Shown here: piece after piece, positions 9,621 to 18,042 of the stretch
How positions within the stretch are numbered: the first letter of the stretch is position 1
Layout: the number at the start of each line of letters is the position of its first letter
Source: Allofournierella massiliensis
Lineage (GTDB): Bacteria > Bacillota > Clostridia > Oscillospirales > Ruminococcaceae
Assembly (NCBI RefSeq): GCF_021531255.1
Contig: NZ_JAFBIO010000001.1
Span: forward strand, 124,001 to 188,000
DNA length: 64,000 nt
Reading direction: 5' to 3'
Notes under the pieces: model-generated
The model's input: only the letters and a program-made list of their open reading frames with translations
The model's database searches: none
What the model was told of the DNA's origin: nothing
Program-made: the position numbers and the translations under genes

Positions 9621-9656
9621 AAAGGCAGGCGGCATCACGGCCGCCTGCCTTTTCCC
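9621..9656 (+). terminator. Intrinsic terminator after rpsO
   Basis: Near-perfect 13-bp stem (AAAGGCAGGCGGC pairing with GCCGCCTGCCTTT) around loop ATCACG, ending in a short T-run. It begins 7 bases after the rpsO stop. Confidence 0.9.
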
Positions 9657-9661
9657 TGTTT

Positions 9662-9690
9662 TTGCAATCATTTTCCGAAAAGGGTAAAAA
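9662..9690 (+). promoter_or_regulatory. Possible promoter for pnp and leader hairpin
   Basis: TTGCAA at 9662-9667, a 17-bp spacer and TAAAAA at 9685-9690, a weak -10. Downstream, at about 9722-9747, AGGGCAGCGG can pair with CCGCTGCTCT. Such leader stems are common before pnp and may be processing sites, but this is inference. Confidence 0.4.
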
Positions 9691-9805
9691 AGACTGCACC
9701 GGGTGGTTTTAGCGGTAAATCGAGGGCAGCGGCCCCCGCTGCTCTGGATTTATTGCTAAAGCCGTTGTGCAGCCTTTTAAAAAATAAATATCAGGAGGTT
9801 CCATT

Positions 9806-11944
9806 ATGGCTTTGGAATTCGCATCCAGGCATGAGACGTTCCCCAAGTACAAGGTATTTGAAACCACCCTGGCCGGCCGGCCGCTGAAGGTGGAGACCGG
9901 CAAGATGTGCGGGCTCTCCAACGGCAGCTGCATGGTGCGCTACGGTGAGACCGCCGTTTTGTGCAACGTGGTCATGAGCGCCAAGCCCCGCGACGGCATT
10001 GACTTCTTCCCTCTGAGCGTGGAGTTCGAGGAGAAGATGTATTCGGTGGGCCGCATCCCCGGCAGCTTTATGCGCCGTGAGGGCCGCCCCGGCGAGAAGG
10101 CCATCCTCACCAGCCGTGTGATCGACCGGCCCATCCGTCCTTTGTTCCCCAAGGATATGCGCAACGATGTGTGCGTGACCATGACCGTTATGAGCGTGGA
10201 TCAGGACTGCAGCCCTGAGATCACCGGCATGATCGGCACTTCCATTGCCCTGTCCATCAGCGAGATCCCCTGGAAGGGCCCCATCGGCGGCGTTTTCATG
10301 GGCCTGGTGGATGGCGAACTGGTGGTGAACCCCACCCTGGAGCAGCGGGAGCACAGCGACCTGCAGCTGACCGTGGCCGCCACACAGGAAAAAATCGTCA
10401 TGATCGAGGCCGGCGCCAACGAGGTGGACGAGACCACCATGCTGAACGCCATCAAGATGGCCCACAGCGAGATCAAGAAGATCATTGAGTTCATCAACGG
10501 CATTGTGGCCGAGATCGGCAAGCCCAAGATTGATTTCCAGCCGGTGGATCTGGACCATGACCTGCTGGAAGAGGTAAAGGCTGCCCATCTGGATGAGTTC
10601 AAGGCTGCCATGGATACCGACGACAAGACCGTGCGGGATGCTGCCCTGCTGCCCATCATGGACAAGATCGCCGAGGAACATCCCGACCTGGATGCCGCCA
10701 CCCTGGACCTCATCTCCTACAAGATGCAGAAGTTCGTGGTGCGCCGCTGGCTGCTGGATGACGGCAAGCGTGTGGACGGCCGCGGCATCAACGAGATCCG
10801 TCCTCTGGCTGCCGAAGTGGGCCTGCTGCCCCGTGTGCATGGCTCCGGCATGTTCACCCGCGGTCAGACTCAGGTGCTCACTGCCTGCACCCTGGGCTCT
10901 ACCAAGGACAGCCAGCTGATGGATGACCTGGGCACCGAGCCTTACAAGCGCTATATCCACCATTACAACTTCCCCCCCTACTCGGTGGGCGAGGCCCGTG
11001 CTCCCCGTTCTCCCGGCCGTCGTGAGATCGGCCACGGCGCTCTGGCCGAGCGGGCTCTGATCCCTGTGCTGCCCAGCGTGGAGGAGTTCCCCTACACCAT
11101 CCGGTGTGTTTCCGAGGTGCTTTCCTCCAACGGCTCTACCAGCCAGGCTTCCATTTGCGGTTCCACCCTGGCCCTCATGGATGCCGGTGTGCCCATCAAG
11201 GCTCCTGTGGCCGGCATCTCCTGCGGTCTGATCACCGAGGGTGACCGCTGGATGACCATGCTGGACATCCAGGGCGTGGAGGACTTCCACGGTGATATGG
11301 ACTTCAAGGTGGGCGGCACCCGCAAGGGCATCACCGCCATCCAGATGGACATCAAGGTGGATGGCCTGACCTACGACATCATCGAGGAAGCCTTTGAAAA
11401 ATGCCGCAAGGGCCGCCTGTTCATTCTGGATGAGATCATCAAGCCGGTGATCGCCGAACCCAGAGCTCAGCTGTCCAAGTATGCTCCCAAGATGTTCAGC
11501 ATGACCATCCCTGTGGACAAGATCAAGGACGTGATCGGCAAAGGCGGCAAGGTCATCCAGGAGATCTGCGCCAACTGCAACTGCAAGATCGATGTGGAAG
11601 AGGACGGCCATGTCTTCGTGTCTGCCCAGGACGCCAACGACGCCGAGCGTGCCATCCACACCATCAAGACCATTGTGGAAGACCCCGAGATCGGTGCCAT
11701 CTACAAGGGCCGAGTGACCCGTCTGATGAACTTCGGCGCCTTTGTGGAGATCGTTCCCGGCAAGGAAGGCCTGGTTCATATCTCCAAGCTGGACACCAAG
11801 CGGGTAGAGCGGGTGGAGGACGTGGTCGCGGTGGGCGACGAGCTGATCGTCATGGTCACCGAAATCGACCAGCAGGGCCGCATCAACCTGTCCCGCAAGG
11901 ACGCTCTGGCTGCCATTGCCGCCAAGAAGGCACAGCAGAACTGA
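9806..11944 (+). CDS. pnp: Polyribonucleotide nucleotidyltransferase (PNPase)
   Basis: Phosphorolytic 3'-5' exoribonuclease, trimeric, central to RNA turnover. The 712 residues contain two RNase PH domains (about 10-220 and 320-545) separated by the helical PNPase domain, then a KH domain with IKDVIGKGGKVIQEI (about 570-585) and an S1 domain starting GAIYKGRVTRLMNFGAFVEI (about 632). The ATG follows CAGGAGGT. Full length. It may receive read-through from rpsO as well as its own weak promoter, and ends at a strong terminator. Confidence 0.97.
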   Translation: MALEFASRHETFPKYKVFETTLAGRPLKVETGKMCGLSNGSCMVRYGETAVLCNVVMSAKPRDGIDFFPLSVEFEEKMYSVGRIPGSFMRREGRPGEKAILTSRVIDRPIRPLFPKDMRNDVCVTMTVMSVDQDCSPEITGMIGTSIALSISEIPWKGPIGGVFMGLVDGELVVNPTLEQREHSDLQLTVAATQEKIVMIEAGANEVDETTMLNAIKMAHSEIKKIIEFINGIVAEIGKPKIDFQPVDLDHDLLEEVKAAHLDEFKAAMDTDDKTVRDAALLPIMDKIAEEHPDLDAATLDLISYKMQKFVVRRWLLDDGKRVDGRGINEIRPLAAEVGLLPRVHGSGMFTRGQTQVLTACTLGSTKDSQLMDDLGTEPYKRYIHHYNFPPYSVGEARAPRSPGRREIGHGALAERALIPVLPSVEEFPYTIRCVSEVLSSNGSTSQASICGSTLALMDAGVPIKAPVAGISCGLITEGDRWMTMLDIQGVEDFHGDMDFKVGGTRKGITAIQMDIKVDGLTYDIIEEAFEKCRKGRLFILDEIIKPVIAEPRAQLSKYAPKMFSMTIPVDKIKDVIGKGGKVIQEICANCNCKIDVEEDGHVFVSAQDANDAERAIHTIKTIVEDPEIGAIYKGRVTRLMNFGAFVEIVPGKEGLVHISKLDTKRVERVEDVVAVGDELIVMVTEIDQQGRINLSRKDALAAIAAKKAQQN

Positions 11945-11964
11945 GCAAAACCCCAATAAAAAGC

Positions 11965-12003
11965 AGTACCCGGAACGCCCAGGGCGTTCCGGGTACTTTT
12001 TTG
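11965..12003. terminator. Bidirectional terminator after pnp and the hydrolase gene
   Basis: Perfect 15-bp stem (AGTACCCGGAACGCC pairing with GGCGTTCCGGGTACT) with a 3-base loop, T-run on the plus strand and an A-rich 5' flank that gives a T-run on the minus strand. The convergent gene at 12004 ends exactly at its edge. Confidence 0.93.
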
Positions 12004-12969
12004 TTACAGATAAGACAGAAGAAAATAGGCGGTATCCCGAATGGCGTCGGAGGCCTTTTTGGTGGGGTACATCTGAAAAACATGCCACATGTCATCCCAT
12101 TCTTCCAGCAGGCAGGGGACACCGGCTTCCTTCAGTTTTTCCTCCAGGCGGAGAGAATCGGAATGCAGGATCTCGTTGGTGCCGATCTGGATCAGTACCG
12201 GCGGGAATCCGGCAAAATCGCCCAGCAGGGGTGTGAGCAGGGGAGAATCCGGCGAAGCTCCGTTGGTGTAGGCATCCCGCACGGCCCGCACATATTCCGG
12301 GGTCAGTACCGGGTCGATATCAGCCCGGCTTTCCAGGCTCTCGCCCGACAGGGTCAGATCGGTCCAGGGGGAGAAAAGCAGGAGCGCGCCCGGCAGGGGG
12401 CGGCCTTTTTCTTTTAAGTACAGGCTCAGAACCAGTGCCAGATTGCCGCCTGCCGAATCACCTGCCAGGATCACATTCTCCGGGGCAAAATGATTTTCCA
12501 TCAGGGAATCCCAGGCCAGAAGGGCATCCTCCAGGGCGGCGGGGTAGGGGTGTTCGGGTGCCAGACGATACTCAAAAGAGAGCACATCAAAGCCGGTGGC
12601 CCGGCAGAGCTTGGAGGAAAGGACCCGGGCATAGCCCAGGTTGCCGCTGGTATAGCCGCCGCCGTGGCAGTACAGGATCACCCGGCGGCAGGCCGGGCCC
12701 TTGGGCAGCCGGGTCCAGGCGGCGGGGATTTCGCCCAGGGTAAAGGACTCCCAGTTCAGCCCATTCATGGGGGAAAAGAGCTTTCCCAGTATTTCCTGGT
12801 TCTTGCGCTGGCGTTCCAATTCCTCGGGATCCATGGAATCGGGGACGCTGACACTGTGCAGGGCTTTCATGGCCAGCACCAGGGGGGCAAGCCGGCGGCT
12901 TTCGGCCTCTTTGGCCTGCTGACGGGTGTGACGGTATTTGGGGGACAGGGAAAGATGTTTTTTCTCCAT
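12004..12969 (-). CDS. Alpha/beta hydrolase, HSL/GDXG esterase family
   Basis: Probable cytoplasmic carboxylesterase or deacylase of the hormone-sensitive-lipase family; the substrate is unknown. In 321 residues it has the oxyanion-hole motif YCHGGGYTSG, the nucleophile elbow GDSAGGNLA, the SPWTDLTLSGES segment and a C-terminal DMWHVF containing the likely catalytic histidine. I chose the ATG at 12969, which has a perfect AAAGGAG 6 bases upstream; the longer open frame to 13107 has no RBS and would overlap the divergent promoter. It is divergent from the acyltransferase-like gene at 13125, which suggests a shared pathway. Confidence 0.87.
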   Translation of the reverse strand: MEKKHLSLSPKYRHTRQQAKEAESRRLAPLVLAMKALHSVSVPDSMDPEELERQRKNQEILGKLFSPMNGLNWESFTLGEIPAAWTRLPKGPACRRVILYCHGGGYTSGNLGYARVLSSKLCRATGFDVLSFEYRLAPEHPYPAALEDALLAWDSLMENHFAPENVILAGDSAGGNLALVLSLYLKEKGRPLPGALLLFSPWTDLTLSGESLESRADIDPVLTPEYVRAVRDAYTNGASPDSPLLTPLLGDFAGFPPVLIQIGTNEILHSDSLRLEEKLKEAGVPCLLEEWDDMWHVFQMYPTKKASDAIRDTAYFLLSYL

Positions 12970-13066
12970 GGGGACTCCTTTGGGCAATAAACGGGTGAAG
13001 GGTATATACTTAATATACCATGCCCGGCAGGGAATAGAAAGGAAAACCTTTTCCGACCGTATCCGG

Positions 13067-13096
13067 TTGCAGATACCGAGGCAGGAATGGTACAAT
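13067..13096 (+). promoter_or_regulatory. Promoter for the acyltransferase-like operon
   Basis: TTGCAG at 13067-13072, an 18-bp spacer and TACAAT at 13091-13096. The -10 box contains the A and T of an ATG at 13095, which therefore cannot be the translation start if this promoter is used. Confidence 0.65.
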
Positions 13097-13124
13097 GAAA
13101 AAAACAAAAGAGGAGATGAGTCAG

Positions 13125-14408
13125 ATGGCAGAGCCTGGCGGGAGTTGGTACAGGCTGGACAGTGCGGGCCAGCTGTACTCGGCCATACAGAGCGATCGGT
13201 ATTCGGCGATCTACCGCTTTTCAGCCATGATGACCCAGCCGGTGGACCCGGCTGCCCTGCAAAGGGCAGTGGATCGGATCATGCCCCGGTTCCCCGGTTT
13301 TCGGGTGCGGATCCGAAGGGGGCTGTTCTGGTATTATTTCGAGCCGAATCAGGCGCCCGGGCCCTTTGTCCGGGAGGATATCCTCAATCCCTGCCCACCG
13401 GTTCGCTTTGGGCAGGATAACGGATGGCTGGTGCGGTTTTACCATTACCGCTGCCGGATCTCCATCGAAGTCTTTCATGCTTTGTCGGATGGCGGGGGCG
13501 CCATGGTGTTCTTCCGCAGCCTGCTGGCAGAGTATCTTCGCCAGACCGGCATACCGGTACCCTGCGGTCGGCGGTTTGGAGTGCTGGATCCGGACAAGCC
13601 GCCCCGGCCCGGTGAGCTGGAAGATGCGTATTCCCGTTATGCCGGCAAAAAGAAGGGAAGATTCGGCCTGCTGCCCAGAGCTTACCAGAACCTGGGCACA
13701 CCGGAGCCTTTCTATACCCTCCATGTCACCATGGGTTTTGTGCCGCTGGATCAGCTGCGGGCCAAGGCCAAAAGCTACGGCGCTTCCATTACCGAGTACC
13801 TGGCGGCGATCTTCATCCGGGTGCTGCTGGATAAACAGGAACGGGAGCATCCCCGGCGGCTGATGCCGGTAGCCCTGGCCATCCCCATCAATCTGCGGGG
13901 CTGGTTCCCTTCCGAAACGCTGCGGAATTTCATCACCACGGTGCGCCCCTGCATCGACCCCACCCTGGGGGAATATACATTCCCGGAAATCGTGGCCCAG
14001 GTGCGCTATTTTATGAAGCTGCACATCAATCGCCAGGAGATGCAGGCCGATTTTACCACCAAGGTCCGGTTTGCGGAAAACCGGCTGCTTCAGCTGATCC
14101 CGGTAGCACTGAAAAATCCGGTGCTGTCTTGGAATTATCAAATCCTGGGCACCCGGCCCTATACCGCCACCTTTACCAACCCGGGCTCCTTTGATGTACC
14201 TGCCGAGATGCGCCCCCATATCAAGCATATGGAGGTGGTTTTGGGGCAGGCCACGGTGCCCCGCACCGACTGTGCGTCCATCAGCTACGGCAATACCATG
14301 GAGATCACCTTTGCCGGAACCCAGAAGGAGACCGACACCGAGCGGGAGTTCTTCCGCTTCCTGGTGCGGGAGGGAATTCCGGTGAAGATTGAGAGCGATC
14401 GGCCCTGA
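13125..14408 (+). CDS. Condensation/acyltransferase-like protein (HxxxD family)
   Basis: Member of the chloramphenicol-acetyltransferase / NRPS-condensation superfamily, a stand-alone 427-residue protein. The catalytic motif appears as HALSDGGGA (HxxxDG), followed by a long C-terminal half with IPINLRGWFPSETLRNF, like alcohol acyltransferase relatives. I chose the ATG at 13125 because GAGGAG lies 9 bases upstream; ATGs at 13095 and 13116 are excluded by the promoter and by zero RBS spacing. It is followed 19 bp later by a zinc-ribbon membrane protein and is divergent from an esterase. The likely role is ester or amide formation on an unknown acceptor, opposed by the hydrolase. Confidence 0.75.
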   Translation: MAEPGGSWYRLDSAGQLYSAIQSDRYSAIYRFSAMMTQPVDPAALQRAVDRIMPRFPGFRVRIRRGLFWYYFEPNQAPGPFVREDILNPCPPVRFGQDNGWLVRFYHYRCRISIEVFHALSDGGGAMVFFRSLLAEYLRQTGIPVPCGRRFGVLDPDKPPRPGELEDAYSRYAGKKKGRFGLLPRAYQNLGTPEPFYTLHVTMGFVPLDQLRAKAKSYGASITEYLAAIFIRVLLDKQEREHPRRLMPVALAIPINLRGWFPSETLRNFITTVRPCIDPTLGEYTFPEIVAQVRYFMKLHINRQEMQADFTTKVRFAENRLLQLIPVALKNPVLSWNYQILGTRPYTATFTNPGSFDVPAEMRPHIKHMEVVLGQATVPRTDCASISYGNTMEITFAGTQKETDTEREFFRFLVREGIPVKIESDRP

Positions 14409-14427
14409 GGCCGAAAGGAGGAAGATC

Positions 14428-15129
14428 ATGTCCTACTGTGTTCATTGCGGGGTGGAGCTGGATGAGCAGGCCAAGCGCTGCCCGCTGTGCGGCACGCCTG
14501 TGGTAGACCCATCTGCGCTGGAACCGATGCAGGAAGCGCCCTTTTTTGCCTCCCGCCGGGAAGAGGTGCCGCCGGTATCCAAAACGGAACTGGCCCTGCT
14601 GCTCACCGGTATGCTGGCTTCGGTGACCATCTGCTGTTCGGTGGTGAATCTGTTTGTGGGCCGCACGGTTGCCTGGTCCCTTTATGTGACCGGGGCTGCG
14701 GCCATGCTCTGGTTCTGGTGTGTGCTGCCCCTTCTGGCCCGGCATATGCCGGTCTGGGCCCGTCTCACCTTGGATGTGGGGGCCATCGGGCTGTATGTGT
14801 ATCTGATCAGTCTGGCCCTGCAGGGCAGCTGGTTTATGACCCTGGCCCTGCCGATTCTGATTCTGGCCGCCCTGTTGGTACTGGTACTGGGGCTGGCGTT
14901 GCAGGGGCGGCGGCGTTCCCTGCTCACGGCAGCATCCCTGGATATCCTGGCCTTTGGGGTATTCATGCTGGGGGTGGAATACTTCTGGGATCGGTATTTC
15001 CGGGGCCAGTGGGAACTGGGATGGTCCATGGTGATCTTCCTTGCCTGCGTGGCATTGGTGATCCCGCTGGTGATCATGCGGCTGGTGCCCTCCCTGCGGG
15101 AAGAAGCCCGGCGGCGGTTCCACCGCTGA
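14428..15129 (+). CDS. Zinc-ribbon multi-spanning membrane protein (DUF6320-like)
   Basis: A 233-residue protein with an N-terminal zinc ribbon (CVHCGVEL about residues 4-11, CPLCGTPV about 18-25), a short linker, then about six hydrophobic helices from residue 60 to the C-terminus. It resembles the DUF6320 type of Clostridia, a family I recall beside similar acyltransferase genes; this is memory, not a search. The start at 14428 has AAAGGAGG. It is cotranscribed with the acyltransferase-like gene, so it may supply or position a membrane substrate. No function is known. Confidence 0.7.
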   Translation: MSYCVHCGVELDEQAKRCPLCGTPVVDPSALEPMQEAPFFASRREEVPPVSKTELALLLTGMLASVTICCSVVNLFVGRTVAWSLYVTGAAAMLWFWCVLPLLARHMPVWARLTLDVGAIGLYVYLISLALQGSWFMTLALPILILAALLVLVLGLALQGRRRSLLTAASLDILAFGVFMLGVEYFWDRYFRGQWELGWSMVIFLACVALVIPLVIMRLVPSLREEARRRFHR

Positions 15130-15133
15130 GCCC

Positions 15134-15162
15134 TTGCCTGCCTGCCCCAGGCGTGGTATGAT
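15134..15162 (+). promoter_or_regulatory. Promoter for the GT2 gene
   Basis: TTGCCT at 15134-15139, a 17-bp spacer and TATGAT at 15157-15162, just after the zinc-ribbon membrane gene. Confidence 0.55.
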
Positions 15163-15230
15163 AAAGGGCGATTGCCGGCGCATGGCAGAAAAAGGCGGAA
15201 GGACCGCCGAAAAGCGAGGAGAGAAAGAAA

Positions 15231-16001
15231 ATGGGGAAGATCTCGGCTGCGATTGTCAGCTACGGCGGCTACGAGGAAGTGATGCGGGCGGTGGAATCCC
15301 TGCTGAAATATGCGGGGCCCGATTTTACCTTGTGGCTGGTGGATAACGCAAGCCCTGACGGTACTGGCGAAAGGCTGGAAAACTCTGTGCGGGAGCCCCG
15401 GGTGCGGGTGATCCGAAATCCCCAGAATTACGGCTTCGGCAAGGGCCATAATACCGTGATCCCTCTGCTGGACAGCGAGTACCATTTTGTTTTGAACCCG
15501 GATATCCTGGTCAATGGGCCGGTGCTGGAACAGATGGCCGGCTGGATGGATCAGAACCCGGATGTGGTGATGAGCACCCCCCGGCTCACCTTCCCGGACG
15601 GACGGCCCCAGGTACTGCCCAAGCGGCCCTGTAATCTGCTGGGCTTGCTCTCCCGCCAGTTGCCTTCGGTGGGCTTTTTAAAGCCCTATGGGGACCATTA
15701 CGCCATGCTGGATGAGGACCTGAGCAAGGTCACGGATATCCAGTTCTGCACCGGAAGCTTCTTCTGCATGCGCACCGGGGTGTTCCGGGAAATGGGCGGT
15801 TTTGATGAGGGCTATTTTATGTATGTGGAGGATGCGGATATCACCCGGAAGGCTATGAAATACGGCCGGGTATGCTATCTGCCCCAGTTTACCGCCTGTC
15901 ATGCCTGGCACCGCAGCCCCAACAAGGATCTTTCCCATTTCTGGATGCAGCTGAAAAGCATGGGCCGGTATTTCCGCAAGTGGGGCTTCCGGCTCAAGTA
16001 A
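15231..16001 (+). CDS. Glycosyltransferase family 2 (rhamnosyltransferase-like)
   Basis: GT-A glycosyltransferase of 256 residues, probably acting at the cytoplasmic face on a surface polysaccharide. It has AAIVSYGGYEE at the N-terminus, the nucleotide-binding LVDNASPDGT, NPDILVNG as the DxD-like site, and the acceptor-region signature GGFDEGYFMYVEDADITRKA typical of WbbL-type rhamnosyltransferases. It has no transmembrane helix. The next genes make dTDP-rhamnose precursors, which fits transfer of rhamnose, though sugar specificity is inferred. The start follows GAGGAGAGAAAG. Confidence 0.88.
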   Translation: MGKISAAIVSYGGYEEVMRAVESLLKYAGPDFTLWLVDNASPDGTGERLENSVREPRVRVIRNPQNYGFGKGHNTVIPLLDSEYHFVLNPDILVNGPVLEQMAGWMDQNPDVVMSTPRLTFPDGRPQVLPKRPCNLLGLLSRQLPSVGFLKPYGDHYAMLDEDLSKVTDIQFCTGSFFCMRTGVFREMGGFDEGYFMYVEDADITRKAMKYGRVCYLPQFTACHAWHRSPNKDLSHFWMQLKSMGRYFRKWGFRLK

Positions 16002-16050
16002 AGGCAAAAGAGAGGCCCCGCACCGCCCTGCAAAACTTCATAAAAAAAGA

Positions 16051-16100
16051 ACGGCTCCCCGCAAAAGCGACAAAACGCTTGTACTGCGGGGCCGTTTTGT
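16051..16100 (+). terminator. Terminator after the GT2 gene
   Basis: ACGGCTCCCCGCA pairs with TGCGGGGCCGT around an inner AAGCG/CGCTT stem, followed by TTTTGTTT. Its 3' arm sits between the -35 and -10 boxes of the next promoter. Confidence 0.8.
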
Positions 16101-16107
16101 TTATAAT
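16079..16107 (+). promoter_or_regulatory. Promoter for rfbA-rfbD-rfbB, inside the terminator
   Basis: TTGTAC at 16079-16084, a 17-bp spacer and a perfect TATAAT at 16102-16107. The spacer is formed by the descending arm of the upstream terminator. It leaves an approximately 90-base leader before rfbA. Confidence 0.75.
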
Positions 16108-16201
16108 AATACTATATATGACCCGGCAGGCGGAAGGCCGGCCGGACGAAGGCCCTGGCACCAGGGCACTCTTATAAAAGCAATAAAGGCAGTGATTGTA
16201 T

Positions 16202-17089
16202 ATGAAAGGCATTATTCTGGCCGGCGGGGCCGGCACCCGTCTGTACCCCCTGACCATGGTTACCTCCAAACAGCTCTTGCCGGTATATGACAAACCCATG
16301 ATCTATTATCCCCTGTCTACTCTGATGTTGGCAGGGATCCGGGAGATCCTGATCATCTCCACCCCGGAGGATACGCCCCGCTTTGAGAATCTGCTGGGGG
16401 ACGGCAGCCAGTTTGGCCTGCAGCTGAGCTACAAGGTGCAGCCCTCCCCGGACGGTCTGGCCCAGGCGTTCCTGCTGGGCGAGGAGTTCATCGGGGATGA
16501 TTGCTGCGCCATGGTGCTGGGCGACAACATCTTTTACGGCAACGGGTTCAGCCATATCCTGAAAGCGGCGGTGGAGAATGCCGAGGAGAGAGGCCGTGCC
16601 ACCGTGTTCGGCTATTATGTAAGCGACCCGGAGCGGTTCGGCATTGTGGAGTTCGACGAGAACGGCAAGGTGATCAGCGTGGAGGAAAAGCCCGCCCAGC
16701 CCAAGAGCAATTATGCCATCACCGGCCTCTATTTCTATGACAAGCGGGTGGTGGAGATGGCCAAGAAAGTTCGCCCCAGCGCCCGGGGAGAGCTGGAGAT
16801 CACCACTCTCAACGAGCTGTACCTGAAGGAGGGCGACCTGGATGTGCAGCTGCTGGGCCGTGGCTTTGCCTGGCTGGATACCGGCACCATGGACAGCCTG
16901 GTGGATGCGGCGGATTTTGTGCGGATGGTGGAAAAGCGCCAGGGCATCAAAATCAGCGCGCCCGAAGAAATTGCCTATAAATATGGCTGGATCAGCAAGG
17001 AAAAACTGCTGGAAAGCGCCGAGCGCTACGGCAAGAGCCCTTACGGCCAGCATTTGAAACAGGTGGCGGACAATAAGATCCGCTATTAA
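16202..17089 (+). CDS. rfbA: Glucose-1-phosphate thymidylyltransferase RmlA
   Basis: Makes dTDP-glucose from dTTP and glucose-1-phosphate, the first step to dTDP-L-rhamnose. The 295 residues begin with the nucleotidyltransferase signature [14 protein letters not shown] and include [23 protein letters not shown] and the [15 protein letters not shown] segment of RmlA. I prefer the ATG at 16202 over a TTG at 16196, since the protein aligns from MKGIILAGG. The enzyme is tetrameric in known cases and feedback-inhibited by dTDP-rhamnose. Confidence 0.96.
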   Translation: MKGIILAGGAGTRLYPLTMVTSKQLLPVYDKPMIYYPLSTLMLAGIREILIISTPEDTPRFENLLGDGSQFGLQLSYKVQPSPDGLAQAFLLGEEFIGDDCCAMVLGDNIFYGNGFSHILKAAVENAEERGRATVFGYYVSDPERFGIVEFDENGKVISVEEKPAQPKSNYAITGLYFYDKRVVEMAKKVRPSARGELEITTLNELYLKEGDLDVQLLGRGFAWLDTGTMDSLVDAADFVRMVEKRQGIKISAPEEIAYKYGWISKEKLLESAERYGKSPYGQHLKQVADNKIRY

Positions 17090-17109
17090 GGGAAGGAGAT
17101 TTGCAGGAT

Positions 17110-18024
17110 ATGAAGGTGCTGATTACAGGCAGTCATGGCCAGCTGGGGATGGAAATTCAGAAGCAGCTTCGGCTTGGGTACAGTGAGATCGGCCCCATCC
17201 CCGAAAAGCTGAAAAATGCCACGGTGCTGGCGGTGGATCTGGATGAGCTGGATATCACCAACCGGACGGCTGTGGTGGATTTTGTGCGCCGCCATCAGCC
17301 GGACGCCATCATCAACTGTGCCGCTTTTACCAATGTGGATGGCTGTGAGACCAATACCGATGCGGCTTTTAAGGCCAACGCCATCGGCCCCCGGAACCTG
17401 GCTATCGCTGCCGAAAAAGCAGGGGCCAGGCTGGTGCATGTGTCCACCGACTATGTATTCAGCGGCCGGGAGAACGGGGAGATCCCTCAGGATGAGACCT
17501 GCCTGCCCGGCCCTATCAGCGCCTATGGCAACACCAAACTTCTGGGCGAAAAATATGTTCAGGAATTCTGCCGCCGGCATTTCATCGTGCGCACAGCCTG
17601 GCTGTACAGCTATTATGGCAAGAACTTTGTCAAGACCATGGTAAACGCCGGCCGGAAGGTGGGCGCCTTGGAAGTGGTCAATGACCAGAAGGGCAACCCC
17701 ACCAATGCGGTGGATCTGGCCCACCATATCCTCAAACTGGTGGTAAGCCATGAGTATGGTATCTATCACTGCACCGGCGAAGGCGTTTGCAGCTGGTATG
17801 ATTTTGCCTCGGAAATCATCCGCCTGTCTGGGGTGAACGCCACTGTTTCCCCCTGCACCAGCGCACAGTACAAGGCAAAACACCCGGCAAGCGCCGACCG
17901 TCCTGCCTGGAGCGCGCTGGAAAACCGGATGCTGCGCTGCACGGTGGGGGATGAGATGCGTCCCTGGCAGCAGGCACTGGCCTGCTTCTTTGAGCACTGG
18001 GACGGCGAAAACGGAATGAAATAA
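17110..18024 (+). CDS. rfbD: dTDP-4-dehydrorhamnose reductase RmlD
   Basis: NAD(P)H-dependent short-chain dehydrogenase that makes dTDP-L-rhamnose in the last step. The 304 residues have the Rossmann motif ITGSHGQLG, DELDITN, STDYVFSG and the active-site YGNTKLLGEKY. The ATG at 17110 has GGAAGGAGA 11 bases upstream; the TTG at 17101 is too close to it. Length is slightly above the usual 280-300, but there is no extra cupin domain, so the RmlC epimerase is not fused here. Confidence 0.94.
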   Translation: MKVLITGSHGQLGMEIQKQLRLGYSEIGPIPEKLKNATVLAVDLDELDITNRTAVVDFVRRHQPDAIINCAAFTNVDGCETNTDAAFKANAIGPRNLAIAAEKAGARLVHVSTDYVFSGRENGEIPQDETCLPGPISAYGNTKLLGEKYVQEFCRRHFIVRTAWLYSYYGKNFVKTMVNAGRKVGALEVVNDQKGNPTNAVDLAHHILKLVVSHEYGIYHCTGEGVCSWYDFASEIIRLSGVNATVSPCTSAQYKAKHPASADRPAWSALENRMLRCTVGDEMRPWQQALACFFEHWDGENGMK

Positions 18025-18042
18025 GAGAGGAACACAAACGTC

